Positions 47,546 to 59,054 of a stretch of DNA of 64,000 bases are shown piece by piece. Source of the stretch: Sistotremastrum niveocremeum HHB9708 (lineage: Eukaryota > Basidiomycota > Agaricomycetes > Sistotremastrales > Sistotremastraceae); NCBI GenBank assembly GCA_001630475.1, contig KV419412.1, positions 81,832 through 145,831 of the forward strand, given 5' to 3'. The notes under the pieces are model-generated. The model made no database searches and had not been told where the DNA came from. It was given only the letters and a program-made list of their open reading frames with translations. Made by a program: the position numbers and the translations under genes. Within the stretch, counting starts at the first letter, position 1. Every line of letters begins with the position of its first letter.

Positions 47546-48106
47546 GGCTGGGGCCACGACATCAGGAAAAGTGCCTAATCCTGATCTGACCCGGTGAGCC
47601 GGGCGGAGTCGGCCATACCCGGTGACGCGTGATTGCCTTCCGACCGGGCCGTGGTCGGCGTTAGCGTGATGATCCCGACCGCCATCATGGCGAGTACTGC
47701 TCAGGGGCTGATCCTTCGCTGACCGCGGCCTGCTCGTCGTCGCCGTCGACATATTGCGAGAGCCCCGACAACGTCCCCCCCTGCTCGTTCATTCGTCGAT
47801 ATCATTCATGCTGTGTCTGTCGTAGACTATTCTATCTAAAATAATCTCACTGCCTCACTCTTTTCTGCGCTGGTCAACATCTGACCCCTCTCAACGTCGT
47901 TTACCCATCCGTGACATCTGTGTGACACTACGAGCATGTCGTCCTCCTGACCAGCACCTCATCGCATTCTCTGTCTCTTGTATTCTATGGCTCTCTAACT
48001 AATGTCTCCGCTCTCTTGTCTATCATACATTTCCATTAATCCACATAATTTATCATCACCTTGATATCTGATTTCAAGTGTTATCTCGACATCCGAAAAT
48101 TTTCTC

Positions 48107-51100
48107 ATGGCCTTGCGATGCGTCTGCGGGAGACCTTTCAGCAATTCTAGTGGGCTGTCACGCCATCAGAACTCCTGTACAGTGATTGAGCAGCGCTCCA
48201 TAGCTGCTGCGCGAGAGCAAGCTGCCGTTGACGCTCGAGTTCACGAGCGTTCCAAACGCATTCGCGAAGAACGGCTCAAAGCCGAGGAGGAGCAGCGTGT
48301 GACGAAGAAGTATCGAGTTCTGGGTGGGACTGTGATTGGGAATGCGAGTGGCACAGGGCATGCCGCACCCGTTTCTGTAGGTCTAGCCGAGACCTCGGCT
48401 ACACCCCCTCAAATGGAAGGTTTGCCCCAGGTGCTTGCAGATCAACCACCACATCAGGTACGACAGGTTTTCTGTTCCCGCAATCTGATTTAGCTGATTT
48501 TATATTCCAGTTCAGCCCGGATCTCTCGCCTCCTAATGAAACCGAATCTCTGTCCGACGTGCCACATCATCTTCCACAATTTCTGGCTCCTGAACCACCT
48601 CATACACCCGCCGTCGCTCCCACTCCTCCTCCTGCCTTAACCATAGCTCCTGCAACGCTTGATCATGATGGGGGCTTGGCTAGCACAAGAGCTCGGCGCA
48701 CCACAACTGTCCACAAGGTGCCACGAAAATTCCGCGAAATATTACCCGAAGGACCCTCTGCAGAAGCCGTCCAACCCGTCCCTTCTGCGGCATTTGATTC
48801 TTTCGTACCTGTGTTGCAAACACCGTTCGATCAGGTTCCGATTCCAAATGCAGCAAACCAACAGTCGTCGCAGACTCCTTCGGCCCGTGAAACCACTCCC
48901 CTTCCTTCCACGCCATCGCCAAACACTCGCACATCAGAGTCTGTTTTCACGACGAAGCCGAACAAATTTGGATTGTTTCGTCGTTATCGTCGAAAGCCGT
49001 TGCGTATACCAGAAGAGCCCCTCGATGTACGAAATTCAACACAGATTGAAACACACTCTAGTCGGAGCACTGTTCAGAAGATCATCAACAAAATTGTTCA
49101 TCCATTTCCTAATTTCTCGGCTTTCCTCTATAATCACTGGCACTGGACGGGGACGGGCCGAAAATCCCAGCAGTCACGCGATTCACAGCAAAAAGAAGTA
49201 TTCCAGCATCCATTCTTTGTGTTCGACGATATCAAGAATGTTAACTTCAAGAAAATTGACAATCAATTAAAAGATCCAAAATCGAAGTTAGAAGATGGCG
49301 AAGGATGGAAGCAGTCCGCTGTCTCCATCTACGTGCCAGATGTCCCCTTAAGCACGGTTCAGAGCCGCCGAGAAGAGACTCAAATGGTGCGGGACGGGAA
49401 TCCACCGCCAGATGGCCCTCGAGGTCGTCGCGTGTTTGTTGAGGGTTTGACACATCGGCCGCTCACTGATGTCATCAAGAACGTGTTCTCAGCATCAGAA
49501 GGCGCTCAGACATTTCATTATGAGCCTTTCGAAGAATACTGGGTCAACCCACTTAATCCGGACGGTACAGAACAGCGGGTATATGGGGAACTTTATTCTT
49601 CCGAGTCACTGCTGCGAGCAGACGCTGAGCTTCAGGCATCTCCGAGAGAAGAGGGGTGCGATCTACCCCGTGCGGTGGCAGCCTGTATGTTCTGGTCAGA
49701 CGCCACACATCTAGCGCAGTTTGGCCAAGCCAAATTGTGGCCTTGCTACGTTCAATTTGGAAATCAGTCCAAATATGATCGCTGCAAACCTCAGGCCAAT
49801 GCGAGCCATCACTTTGCGTATTTGCCTTCCGTAAGCTCCTATTTTTCTCTTTACTATGCAATAAGTATTGAATTTTAGTAGCTCCCGGATAATATACAAG
49901 AAACAATTCGGCAGATCCAAACAGAAATGAATCGTGCAGGCGCCATTGATGCCTTACTGACGCATTGCCGAAGAGAGTTGTTTCAGGCCTCATGGGAGGT
50001 ATTACTTGATGACGAGTTCATTGAGGCGTACCAGCACGGAATAGTCATAAAATGCGCTGACGGGATCACACGGAGGATATATCCGCGTATAATCACGTAT
50101 TCAGCAGATTATCCTGAAAAGTGAGTCTGCGAGTTTGCCTCATTCGCTCAGGCTAACCATTGCAATGCAGAACACAGATCGCTAGTATTCGAGACATGGG
50201 CGGCTGTCCGTGTCCTCGGTGTCTCATTCGACTCAGCGAAGTCCCACAGATGGGCACACAACTTGACAAGAGGAAGCGCCTAACTATGGCACGGGTCGAT
50301 TCTGAACGCAGAGTGGGACACGTAACATCAGCCAGGGACTTGATCTATATCCACGGACTGGGTGTCAATAGTGAGCGCGTGAATGCACTATTAAAAGACG
50401 AGTCTCTCGTGCCTACCGAGGTGAGCGGGTATTGCGAAAAGAATGTCAAATGCTGAACTGAAATCTTTGCAGAATGCCTTTTCGAAGAAGCTACGGCAAT
50501 TTGGCTTCAACTTATTCTTGATGCTCGTGATTGATTTTATGCATGAGTTTGAGCTCGGGGTGTGGAAAGCATTGCTAACCCATCTGATCCGGATGCTATA
50601 CGCAACGCATGCGAGTACAGTAATCAAGTTCAATGAACGGTAAGACTCAGGTGTCTCATCACATAACCACACTAATATTTTGCACTCGATGTGCGTCCAG
50701 CTTTCGGGCGATACCAAGCTTTGGGAAGTCCACCATCCGGAAGTTTTCGGCTAACGTGGCGGAAATGAAGAAGTTGGCTGCGCGCGATTTTGAGGATATT
50801 TTGCAGGTGAGATTGTGCTATCGGCTGCGGTTCACGGTTGAACGACTGCTTCCAGTGCGCGATTCCATGTTTCGAGGACCTATTTCCGGAAGACAGCAAT
50901 GAGAGCATCCTCAAGTTATTGTATCTAATGGCAGAATGGCATAGCCTAGCGAAGCTGCGGATGCACACGACATCATCGCTCCAGCAATTGGACCTCACAA
51001 CATCTCAGCTGGGTTCGGCAATGCGATCATTTGTTAAAAATATATGTCCTCGTTTCCAGACTTTCGAGACACCGTCAGAGCAAGCTAAACGAGCACGAAT

Positions 51101-53352
51101 GAGAGCAGCAAAGGTCACTTCACTTTCTCAAATGTAATGTACGCTCACCATACCCTCTAACACGTTAGGTATCTCAATCAGCAGGGACAAGTGCCCCTGC
51201 AGCATCTGTGCGACGTCCGAAGACCATGAATCTTGAGACATATAAATGGCATGCCCTGGGGGATTACGTTGCTACCGTACCTGAGGTTGGCACAATGGAT
51301 TCTATTTCAAGCCAAAACGTGAGTCTTTTATTCCCGGCTTACCTGACTTTGTTTTGAAATTGCCCAGGGGGAATTGGAGCATCGAAATGCCAAATCAAGA
51401 TATTTTCGCACCAGCAAGAACGGTTTTGTTCTGCAAATTGCACTGATCACGGCTCTCCTCAATCGCCTGCAGCAAATCAAAAACAGTCTTAAGAATGCGC
51501 ATGTCCCACTTAAGGATGAACACGAATATCGCCAAAAAAAAGGTACCCATGGATGTACCTGGGTAGGTACCTGCCTTTTGCATTGTTTACAGGTCCAGGT
51601 ACACCATCTGGCAAAAAGTTCACAGGTACAGGTATTGGAAATCTCAAAATTTCATTTATCCAGGTACCTCATGGATATACCTGTCTAGGGACAGGAGTCC
51701 TCTGAATCCCAGATCCACATACATATCCTCCCATACAAGCTCAAATCCTATCATTAGACTACTTATAATGGATAGGTATGAGTCAGAGACAAGGATATCT
51801 GGGCCTCCCTTGAGTTTCTAGTATCCATTGGCCATCCACTTGGGCTTCATTTGAGGTACTTGGGTTCAATCTGGATATCCAAAGGCACTCAGATACTTGG
51901 GTATGGGTGTTCAGATGGATATTTTTATTACATATGGGTACTCAGGTGCAGATACTTGAGTCCAGTCTGGATACCCATCTTACTCAATTCTACCCATATC
52001 CATGGACCTGCAGGTATACCTAGGTCACCTGCCAAGGTACCTGGGTTGTTCAAAATCATGTTGCCAAAATTTTTGACAGGTCCAGGTACTGAACCCTGAG
52101 GGCCAGGGTACCTGCCCCTAAGGTACCCATACTCGCGAGTCTATATTCGTGTTCATCCTTAGTCCCACTGCTCGGAAAGAATTTTGCGCAACATAACCCG
52201 GCCATAGTCTCGACTGAGATTCGCCACCATATCTCTGCTGGGCAGCGCAAATATTTGACCTTGGGACATCTAATGGAATCTTATAGTGACGATCGTGCGT
52301 ATCAGGTGCGTGCTCTCATATTAGTCACCCTCTCTTCGCTCTGACGGACACAAATTAGGATTTCGTGATACGCTTGAAGGAGCACTTGTGGCTTCGCTCA
52401 AGGGGTCTAGAGTTTGATGACGAGACGCCAGTCACACCCGAACAGCGTAATTCGATTATCATTAAGAATGATCGTATTTACTCTCATAAGACGATGCAAA
52501 TTAACTACACAACATACGATGTCCGGAGAGATCAAGACATCATCAACCTGAAAACCAAATCATTTGTGATGATGTTGGCCCACGAAGATGAGGCCAATCA
52601 TCCATACTGGTATGCGCAAGTGCTCGGAATTTACCATGCACACATATTCCAGGGAACAGAGAGGGAGCCTATTGCGCGTCAATTCTTGCACGTACGCTGG
52701 CTAGGACCAGAACGCGGTTGGCGAGGGGGAACCGCGTATCAGCGCTTGGACCGGGTTTCGTATGTGGATGCTAATGATGATCAGGCATTTGGGTTTCTTG
52801 ATCCAGTCCATATCATTCGTGGTGCGCACCTGATCCCTGCCTTTGCCCTCGGCCGAACCCATTCGCTATTGGGACACTCAAGATTCAAGGATCCTGATGG
52901 CGACTGGTTGTCTTTCTATGTAAACCGGTAGGCAAGGAGTCTATGTGTTTAAAGCGACGGACTGACCAGCATTATCATCTAGATTCGTAGACCGGGACAT
53001 GCGGATGCGATATGGCGAATGTTCCGTGGGGCATTCACCAAATCCGTTCCCCATTCAACCGAGTGATCGGTTTGAGGCAATAAAACGAAACGCAGAGACA
53101 TTATCGTTGAGTTTGGACGATATTTCTGGCGAGTCCGGCATCCATATCTCTGTGATTTCTCTTAACGTGAGCCGTTTTTGAGCAGACGATGAATCCTTGA
53201 TCCGCGCAGAGCACTCTGATTTTGATGAACACGGGCCCAGTGCCGATGAAGAAGATGTAGAAAATGAAGAAGATGTCGGGGACGCGGATGAGGGCGTTGA
53301 GGAGGGCTCTGACGTTGGTCTACTCGTTCCCGAAGACGATTATACTTATTAG
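48107..53352 (+). CDS. Plavaka transposase, interrupted by a 651-bp MITE
   Basis: A multi-exon gene starting MALRCVCGRPFSNSSGLSRHQNSC, the small N-terminal zinc-finger typical of Plavaka proteins. A proline-rich region follows. The core holds YSADYPEK then IRDMGGCPCPRCLIRL, DFMHEFELGVWKALLTHLIRML, RRPKTMNLETYKWHALGDYV, and GELEHRNAKSRYF. These are hallmarks of the Plavaka group of the CACTA superfamily in Agaricomycetes. The C-terminal part runs ...MLAHEDEANHPYWYAQVLGIYHA... to an acidic tail ending EDDYTY with TAG at 53350-53352. Introns are short GT-AG (for example about 48459-48510 and 49831-49883). Outside the MITE at 51511-52161 I found no frame-breaking mutation: the flanks join as ...NAHVPLLGKNFAQ. 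As it stands the gene is disrupted unless the MITE is spliced or excised. Confidence 0.82.
51503..51510 (+). repeat. 8-bp target site duplication, left copy
   Basis: GTCCCACT, repeated at 52162-52169 on the other side of the MITE. The eight-base length is that of hAT-type transposition. Confidence 0.85.
51511..52161. mobile_element. hAT-type MITE (651 bp) nested in Plavaka transposase
   Basis: It is bounded by perfect 19-bp inverted repeats, TAAGGATGAACACGAATAT at 51511-51529 and its complement at 52143-52161, and by an 8-bp direct duplication. The interior has no coding capacity. It is built of many GGTACCTG/CAGGTACC-like words in both orientations, the subterminal repeat style of non-autonomous hAT elements. 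Removing the element together with one target copy restores an unbroken transposase frame, which confirms the boundaries. Confidence 0.88.
52162..52169 (+). repeat. 8-bp target site duplication, right copy
   Basis: GTCCCACT, identical to 51503-51510. Confidence 0.85.
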
Positions 53353-53560
53353 CATAATGAATGCTCTGCTCGAACGCTGTGCTTCACATGATAATTACAA
53401 TGACATCACCGGCAAGGCCGCACTTCCTAATTAGTATTGTTTAGGGTGTGTTTGCCTCAGCGGCACGTGATCCGGTGTTTTTTCAACCTCTCTTGTCACA
53501 GGTCACACCGCGTCTCTCGTTGCTTTCTCCCCTCATCTTCCCTTCCGTAAGAACCAATTC

Positions 53561-55376
53561 ATGGCCCACGGTCACCGTCACAAGCAGCGTCAACGAGACC
53601 GAGAACGCTCACGCTCTCGAAGTCGCTCTGAACCTGACTCACCGCCATCTCGTCGTGTAAGTCATCAAGATCGAACGTTTCGCTCTCACTCTCACGCATG
53701 TACCCTGATCGCGACCCATTCTCCACAGGACTCCTCTTCGACAGCTGTGTATAGCTCTCCTCTACTTCAGAAAAAATTAGGCCAGGTTTTATAGCCTAAA
53801 TAGCATAAATAGCCTATTTTTTGGCTATTTTTCTGCTAAATAGCTGAAAAATAGCAGGAAATAGCAGAAATAGCAGCTAATTTTTTCTGAAGTACGCGAT
53901 ACGACCAATCATGGATCTCAAAGGAAGCGTAAGTCGACCGATGGTCACGAGAAGAACAAACGCTCTCGAATGGAGAGCTCCGACGACGAGTAAGTCCATC
54001 AAAAGTTCTTTCTTCTTGGTGTCACTGTTGAAGTACAGGGGGCTGGATGACTACGAGATGGCCAAGCGCGCCGGCCGCCATTTCGGTCGAACAGTCCATC
54101 TCCACAAGAACTTTCGCGATATCTGCGAAACCGGTGCCTCCCGCGATCCTGCGCGCGATCGCACAATGTACACCACTGCGTAGGTCTCTTCCTACTCCGC
54201 TCCCCTTTCAATTAATACTCGCGCAGCCAAAACAGTTTACATGACCTCTACGATCGACTTGTTGAGAGCTGTCCCTGGCTCCCGGATACGATGCGCCAGA
54301 CGCGTGAAAACGCCTCAGCACGCAAAGTACTATGGCAATCTGTGCGAGGACTCTTTACAATACATCAGTTGGACACCTCCACTGACGTCTGTCACTAGTT
54401 CAAGAAAGGCCGCTCCGATGCCTTTGGAGAAGACCGGACTCATATCTGGAAGAACTTGGACAAGCTCGCCAACTTCCCCAACGATCTCCCTAAAGCTCGT
54501 CATCTACGGGGCTTCAATTACGACCCGACTGGCAAGTTGCTTTGCCCATTCAACAAAGTTTGGGAGGACCCGCTGTGCGTACCATCACTTTCTTTTGCTT
54601 TTTGTTCTTCAATTGTCTTGTCCAGTGTACAGCAAGGTCTTCGAGATAAGACCATCAATCCGAAAGCCACAGCGTGGCCTCTCCTTCTCTATGCTGATGC
54701 CGAGTTTGACAAAGATGACCCTTTCCGTGGGATATTTCGCAACAAAGGACTCATCGAAGTATATCAATTTTACTTGTCCTTGGTCACTAAACTGAGAGTC
54801 TGCTACAGGTATGCAAATATGTGTTCCTCGGTCCCTCTTCTGTTGCCGGTGCAGTCCACTCGCAGTCCACTCGTCGATCAAACGCAGATATCCATTCCAT
54901 GACCACCATCAGCGCGCCGGTGATCGCATATTGTTGTGTATTGGTATGTCATCCGCTGTCTCGTGTTCTTCTTCAGGCACTGATCACTGTCTGAAACTAG
55001 TATCGTTGGGCCTGCGATTCTGTCACAACCTGGACATCCACTCCCGCTCCTGGCACTTTCCCATACACCGCATTCTATGACAGTCTCCTTAGTTTCCTCG
55101 ATCCAAACCGTGTCGGCGGAGGCCCATGTGTTACCGAAAGCGACCTTACGGCCCTTCTTCAGTGGTGGAACCGGTATGTTTACAATTTGCTGTGTCGCGG
55201 GCTGCAGATCTGACTCCTCTCGCAGTGAAGTATTTGGAGCGCCTGAAGGCCGTTACTCTCACAGCGACGAAGCTCTCGCTGGCGAGGAGGATGGCGAAGA
55301 AGACGAGTCCAACTTGGCTCAATTACTCCAACGTTTTGCAGCAAATCGTGTACCTGCGACGCCAACAACCGCTTGA
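53561..55376 (+). pseudogene. DUF6698-like gene, exon 2 disrupted by a small MITE
   Basis: It starts MAHGHRHKQRQRDRERSRSRSRS, an Arg/Ser-rich nuclear-type leader. About eight exons chain cleanly, giving QRKRKSTDGHEKNKRSRM, then DDYEMAKRAGRHF, LYDRLVESCPWLPDTM, RGFNYDPTGKLLCPFNKVW, TAWPLLLYADAEFDKDDPF, CKYVFLGPSSVAGA, STRRSNADIHSM, PYTAFYDSLLSFLDP, LLQWWNR, and an acidic tail ending VPATPTTA with TGA at 55374-55376. The GFN...TG-LLCP, P-FL-Y/L, K-FLGPSSV and LL-WWN blocks are those of the DUF6698 family, which is abundant in Agaricomycetes and of unknown function. A ~130-bp MITE at 53763-53894 sits in exon 2 and shifts the frame, with a stop inside the repeat. All other exons are open, so the loss is recent. 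It lies inside the Plavaka-bearing insertion. Confidence 0.7.
53763..53894. mobile_element. Small TA-flanked MITE (about 130 bp)
   Basis: Perfect 18-bp inverted ends TACTTCAGAAAAAATTAG at 53763-53780, with the complement at 53877-53894. The interior is AT-rich with repeated ATAGC words in both directions. The outermost TA on each side is consistent with a TA target duplication, as in Tc1/mariner-derived MITEs. Taking out 130 bp (element plus one TA) rejoins CCT-CTA-CGC-GAT in the reading frame of the host exon. Confidence 0.75.
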
Positions 55377-55776
55377 TCGCGCAAGATGGTGGCCTGGCCA
55401 TTTAATTTACAATTCAATTAATTCGCTTTTTATTCATATATATGGATTTGATTATATATATTATATATAGCGAATAATATAGGAAATCCTGCCCTTTTCA
55501 TTCTTTGTGATCATAGTGTGTCCATCATGAGAATCGCTGATAAGCCTCACAGGAATGTTGGGTTATGCTCAGAGAAGTTGAGACTGCCCAGCATCAACAT
55601 GCCGGTGCACTCGAACTGACCGCCCGGTATGGCGGGGCTGACCGGTGGCTCATCGGCATCTGACCATCCCCCCACATAGCGTGATCCGCCATGACCATGC
55701 ATATGGGTCTGGCCAGCGAATGCCCAGATATGGTCGGTCTGCTCATCGACCGGTCAGCCCTGATCATAAAGCCCCC

Positions 55777-56142
55777 CATTTGGTGATGGAGGTCCTCCGC
55801 GAGGGAAGAAATAGCAGCCTGGAGATCGTACTTCTGCGCCACATCCATGAGGGCGCTAATTTGGTCGAGAGAGGTGATATGTTCCTTTGGAACAGGATAG
55901 ATGTATCGAAGGAGGACTGTGAAGATTTCGCTGGTCTCGGGGACGCTGACGACAACAACGTCGGTTCTTTTCGCAGCCTGATCTCCTAGTGTGGTCATGT
56001 CACGCAAAGGGGCTGACGCAAGCCCTAACAAGAGCTTGTGAATATTGAAATCGACGCCGTCTGATGTTCGAAGGATGAGGTCGCCATCGGGGAATGAAAG
56101 ATAGGGAGGCGATTGTTCTGTCGGATTTTGGTCGTTTGACAT
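55777..56142 (-). pseudogene. BTB gene, 5' fragment (BTB domain), cut off by insertion
   Basis: The minus-strand frame begins at MSNDQNPTEQSPPYLSF (56142). A longer frame starts 42 codons upstream but is less typical. The BTB domain is complete: DGDLILRTSDGVDFNIHKLLLGLASAPL through LLRYIYPVPKEHITSL. Then comes VAQKYDLQAAISSLAEDLHHQM, after which homology to the family stops at the insertion edge. The frame reads a further ~60 codons of insertion sequence (GGFMIRADRSM...). The C-terminal half is at 47030-47545. Transcription from this promoter could still make a BTB-only protein. Confidence 0.78.
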
Positions 56143-56897
56143 TCGGTCAGGATGTTTAGTTGAATGGACGACGGTCAACTTCGTTAGGGGGAAGGGTACG
56201 TTTCCAATTTGCCTCAACTGTACCACGCGATAAACACGTTTTTCCTGCGAGCAGCTGGAGAAATTCACCAGTCGCCATGTAATTGGGCTTGTGTTACCGG
56301 GAGACGTTCCGGTAGTCCAATTTGGACAGCTTCCAACGTCGACAGCGAACGGGAAAGAAAAGCTTCAGTACAGGTTCGAGTTGAAGACAAGGAGCTAATA
56401 AGCGATATATCCGAATAATATCCCGAACGCCGACCCTTCCGCTCGTATGGTCATGACAGTATCTCTCTGGAATCATACAAAGGGCTGGCAATACAAACCT
56501 CAAGGACTCTAGTGCTGCTGTGTAGGATCTGGTGCTGATTCTGAGTCTGTGACGTCGCTTTTAACTTGCGGAATTTGAGGCCAATACGCTGGGAGCATCT
56601 GCGGCGACCAGGTGCCACGTCACACTACTTTCGTCTCATGAAGCATCGAGGAGACTGATAATGAGCATTCACCAATCTCAACATGCTAAATTTAAGAACT
56701 CAGAGCGCTCTGGTCACTTCACCAGGCATCGTCTCATCTCTACGTCCAATCATTATCTAACGAGCGTCTGTACTGCGGGCACTGTCACCGACGCGCGCAA
56801 GAAACGGAGTACTATATGTGAGCTTCGTCTGCAAGGTTTAGCTCAGATCTAGACCTGTCTAACCCTTCTTCTGCTAGCGCAATCTCCCCCTGCATGA
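56143..56897. other. intergenic, divergent promoters
   Basis: The original upstream region of the broken BTB gene and of the gene at 56.9 kb. No coding segment is seen. Confidence 0.4.
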
Positions 56898-57953
56898 ATG
56901 GCACCCGGCATCTCTTCGCAGTCACACGACACCCCTGCCGAAATGACGGTCTACTCAGTCTCCAAACATACAGTTGGTTTCTATCAAACACTTCTCAGTG
57001 TATGTGTGACATCGTGCGGCCTTAGAGTGATGATTTAAGAAGAAAGTCCTTGATATCGGTCGAGTCCGAAGCATTGTTCTGGCCTCGTCGGTTACTGGTC
57101 TCTGACGCTGAGCTGGCCAACCGGCCCCGTCGCCTTTCTTCCCGATCCCTCCTGCGTCTCTGTTAGTCCTCTGCTACATTGTTCCTTGCAGTTTTCCCAT
57201 CTCGCCGAAGTCCGTCAGACGGTCCGAGATCTCCCGTTGAGCGTCTGCTTGACAGGTTTCACCTACACCGCGTCAGGGCTGAGGCATTGCTGTATGGTCT
57301 GGAGCCTTCTTTATTGCCTATGCGCCTACCAATGACTTGTGCATTCCGATTCTGTCATTGGCCCACTGACAGCGGCATCAGCTCTGACGGCAGAATGGAA
57401 TGTCGGACATTAGCCCTCACCGCTTCTGAGGCGGGCGCCCCATGCCCCAGAAACTGGTCAAATACCTGTCCACTCTCAGCGCTGCACCCAGAGCTTAACG
57501 TTTCCCTCCTCTCTTATCGCTGCATCCATCCTTCATGGCTCTCGTATACAATGCTGATCATCCCATTCTGTCGGATGACGAAGGAGTTTTCTCAGAGTTT
57601 GCACAGTGAGTATCGTCCCGATCTGGATCGATCCAGCGTCAGCACTGACTTTTCATTGAAGTCTAGTAGGTCAAGTCACCGAATCTATCACGCAATACCT
57701 TCCCAGCTTTCGTTCCACAACGGTGAGTATTGCGCCAAGTTCAAGTAGTCCAGTCTCTGAAGAAAGATCAGATTACAAAGTCACAGTCTCCCAACGTGCA
57801 GCGGGACGAGAGACACCCGAATTGTCGTATGGATGGCTCGTCATTACTCTCGCACAATTCGCGCTAAACGCTGTATATCTGTTTATATTGTATCATCTTC
57901 TGAGTCTTCGAAGGAACAGTGCCGTTGTCCGCATATCTGCACCCGGAGCATAA
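56898..57953 (+). CDS. Unresolved multi-exon gene, one C-terminal membrane segment
   Basis: A plausible first exon begins MAPGISSQSHDTPAEMTVYS at 56898 and ends at a GTATGTG donor (about 57000). The last part, about 57664-57953, reads GQVTESITQYLPSFRSTTVS, a Ser-rich linker, then SYGWLVITLAQFALNAVYLF and ILYHLLSLRRNS with a TAA stop. That is one TM segment followed by basic residues, a type I or tail-anchored arrangement. The middle exons between 57190 and 57610 could not be phased with confidence. Long frames there (57179-57748) may be partly real. I recognise no family. It could be intact, or a decaying copy of a fungal membrane protein. Confidence 0.35.
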
Positions 57954-58092
57954 TTTCCATTATGAACTGCGATTGGTTGGAATAACAGGATAAAAATTTA
58001 GTGGATAGTCCGCAACATGTCGTCGATAGCTAGAAATGTTATCTCCGCAGTCATCGTCCATGATGTCCCTCTGTGCAATAATTGTACCAGTA

Positions 58093-59054
58093 TCAAACGC
58101 GATTCAGCGCCTGCAACCTTCTCTCAGCCCAGGACCAGATGCTATCTCCACCTTGGGCTGCTTGGAGCCATCGACGTGGAACGGAGACATCATGATCTTC
58201 CGTGACCAGGGCTACCCTGCGATCCAACAACTCATAAGACGAAGGCTTGAGATCATCCCGTTGAACAGGATAAGGGTTGCCGTACATCCTACTCTCTGTG
58301 CGCACAGCGACAGCAATCACTTCAATGCGAGGATTTTCGGCACAGATGCGTCGCACGATATCCTGCACAGTGGTACCGCGCCCAAATGCCATAGAGGGGA
58401 AGATCAACGTAAGATGGGTGAGGCCAGGAATCTTCGAGATTCCCCAGTATGGTATACGATCGGTATTCCATACGTATGTGAAGGAGAGCGTGAGGTGTGT
58501 ACACCCCTTCACCAACGCTGGCATCGGCCCGGAGTCTTCATGCAATTCGTTAGTTGCGTTGATGACGGTAATGTGTTTTGGACGTGAGGACGAGTCTCCG
58601 CTCCAGTATGGACTCGAAGAGTAAGGTGCATCCGCGGATGATGCTGAGGTGCCGAAGAATGTGTCGCGTCCCTTCACAGCGAGGTCCTGAAGGTTGGCAC
58701 ACTTCTTAAGCAATCCACCATCAAACATAGGGTTACTTCCGAGATAGAGATGGGCGATGGTGTTGCATGTCGCTGGGCCTTGAACCGACGCGAAATCGCA
58801 AAGGATGGTAAAAGACCTTAGTGCAACAACTTTGTACACAATGTGAAGCGTCCTATTCAATGACGGTAATGTTTATATAGACGTTGTTAGACCAACGACC
58901 AGTGTACGCACCATACACGAAACTCATGGCAGACTAATCCCAACTTGAGCCCCGTCTTCCTCGTCTTCCTCGCAGCAATCTCAACGATGATCCTCAGGAG
59001 TTCAACCGGGAGTCTCAGCTTTCGTCCCGAACGGATGACAATGGATTGATCCAT
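58093..59054 (-). CDS. F-box-like protein with LRR-type C-terminus
   Basis: Two exons on the minus strand: 58912-59054 and 58093-58852. They sum to 903 nt, in frame, for 300 residues. The start is placed at MDQSIVIRSGRKLRLPVELL, and an ATG 15 codons upstream (59099) is an alternative. RLPVELLRIIVEIAARKTRK, then LKLGLVCHEFRVW is the LP-x-E-L-L...L--VC F-box-like entry of Agaricomycete F-box proteins. Exon 2 has spaced hydrophobic repeats typical of their degenerate LRR region: TIAHLYLGSN, CANLQDLAVKG, GCTHLTLSFTYVW and IPGLTHLTLIF. Such proteins pair with Skp1 in SCF ubiquitin ligases. Partner and substrate are unknown. A TATATA at about 59135-59140 lies upstream. Confidence 0.7.

Larger units (their letters stand above)
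47546..55776. mobile_element. ~8.2-kb insertion: Plavaka-type (CACTA superfamily) element with second gene
   Basis: It separates the two halves of a BTB gene. The ends, as placed from the protein break, carry a weak inverted terminal motif GGGGC-N6-ATCAGG (47550-47566, and inverted 55759-55775; 11 of 17 match). Subterminal regions on both sides are rich in CCGGT/GACCG words and share GCCATAC-CCGG. A target duplication could not be read with confidence. Inside are a Plavaka transposase gene (48107-53352, plus) and a DUF6698-like gene (53561-55376, plus), each with its own MITE insertion. The open transposase frame argues for recent activity. It is also possible that the DUF6698-like gene belongs to a separate insertion. 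No internal element boundary is visible between the two genes. Confidence 0.7.

Noticed and set aside
47560-47752. N-terminal extension (MSTATTSRPRSAKD...) of the BTB 3' fragment as a real protein start
   Set aside because: It lies in insertion-end sequence with subterminal repeats and does not match any BTB paralog.
51511-52161. Repeated GGTACCTG words as a CRISPR-like or tandem satellite array
   Set aside because: Word spacing is irregular, orientation alternates, and the unit is bounded by TIRs and a TSD, so it is a MITE interior.
55410-55480. AT-rich TATATA tract as a possible origin or satellite
   Set aside because: Short, irregular, and explained as an AT-rich 3' region of the preceding gene.
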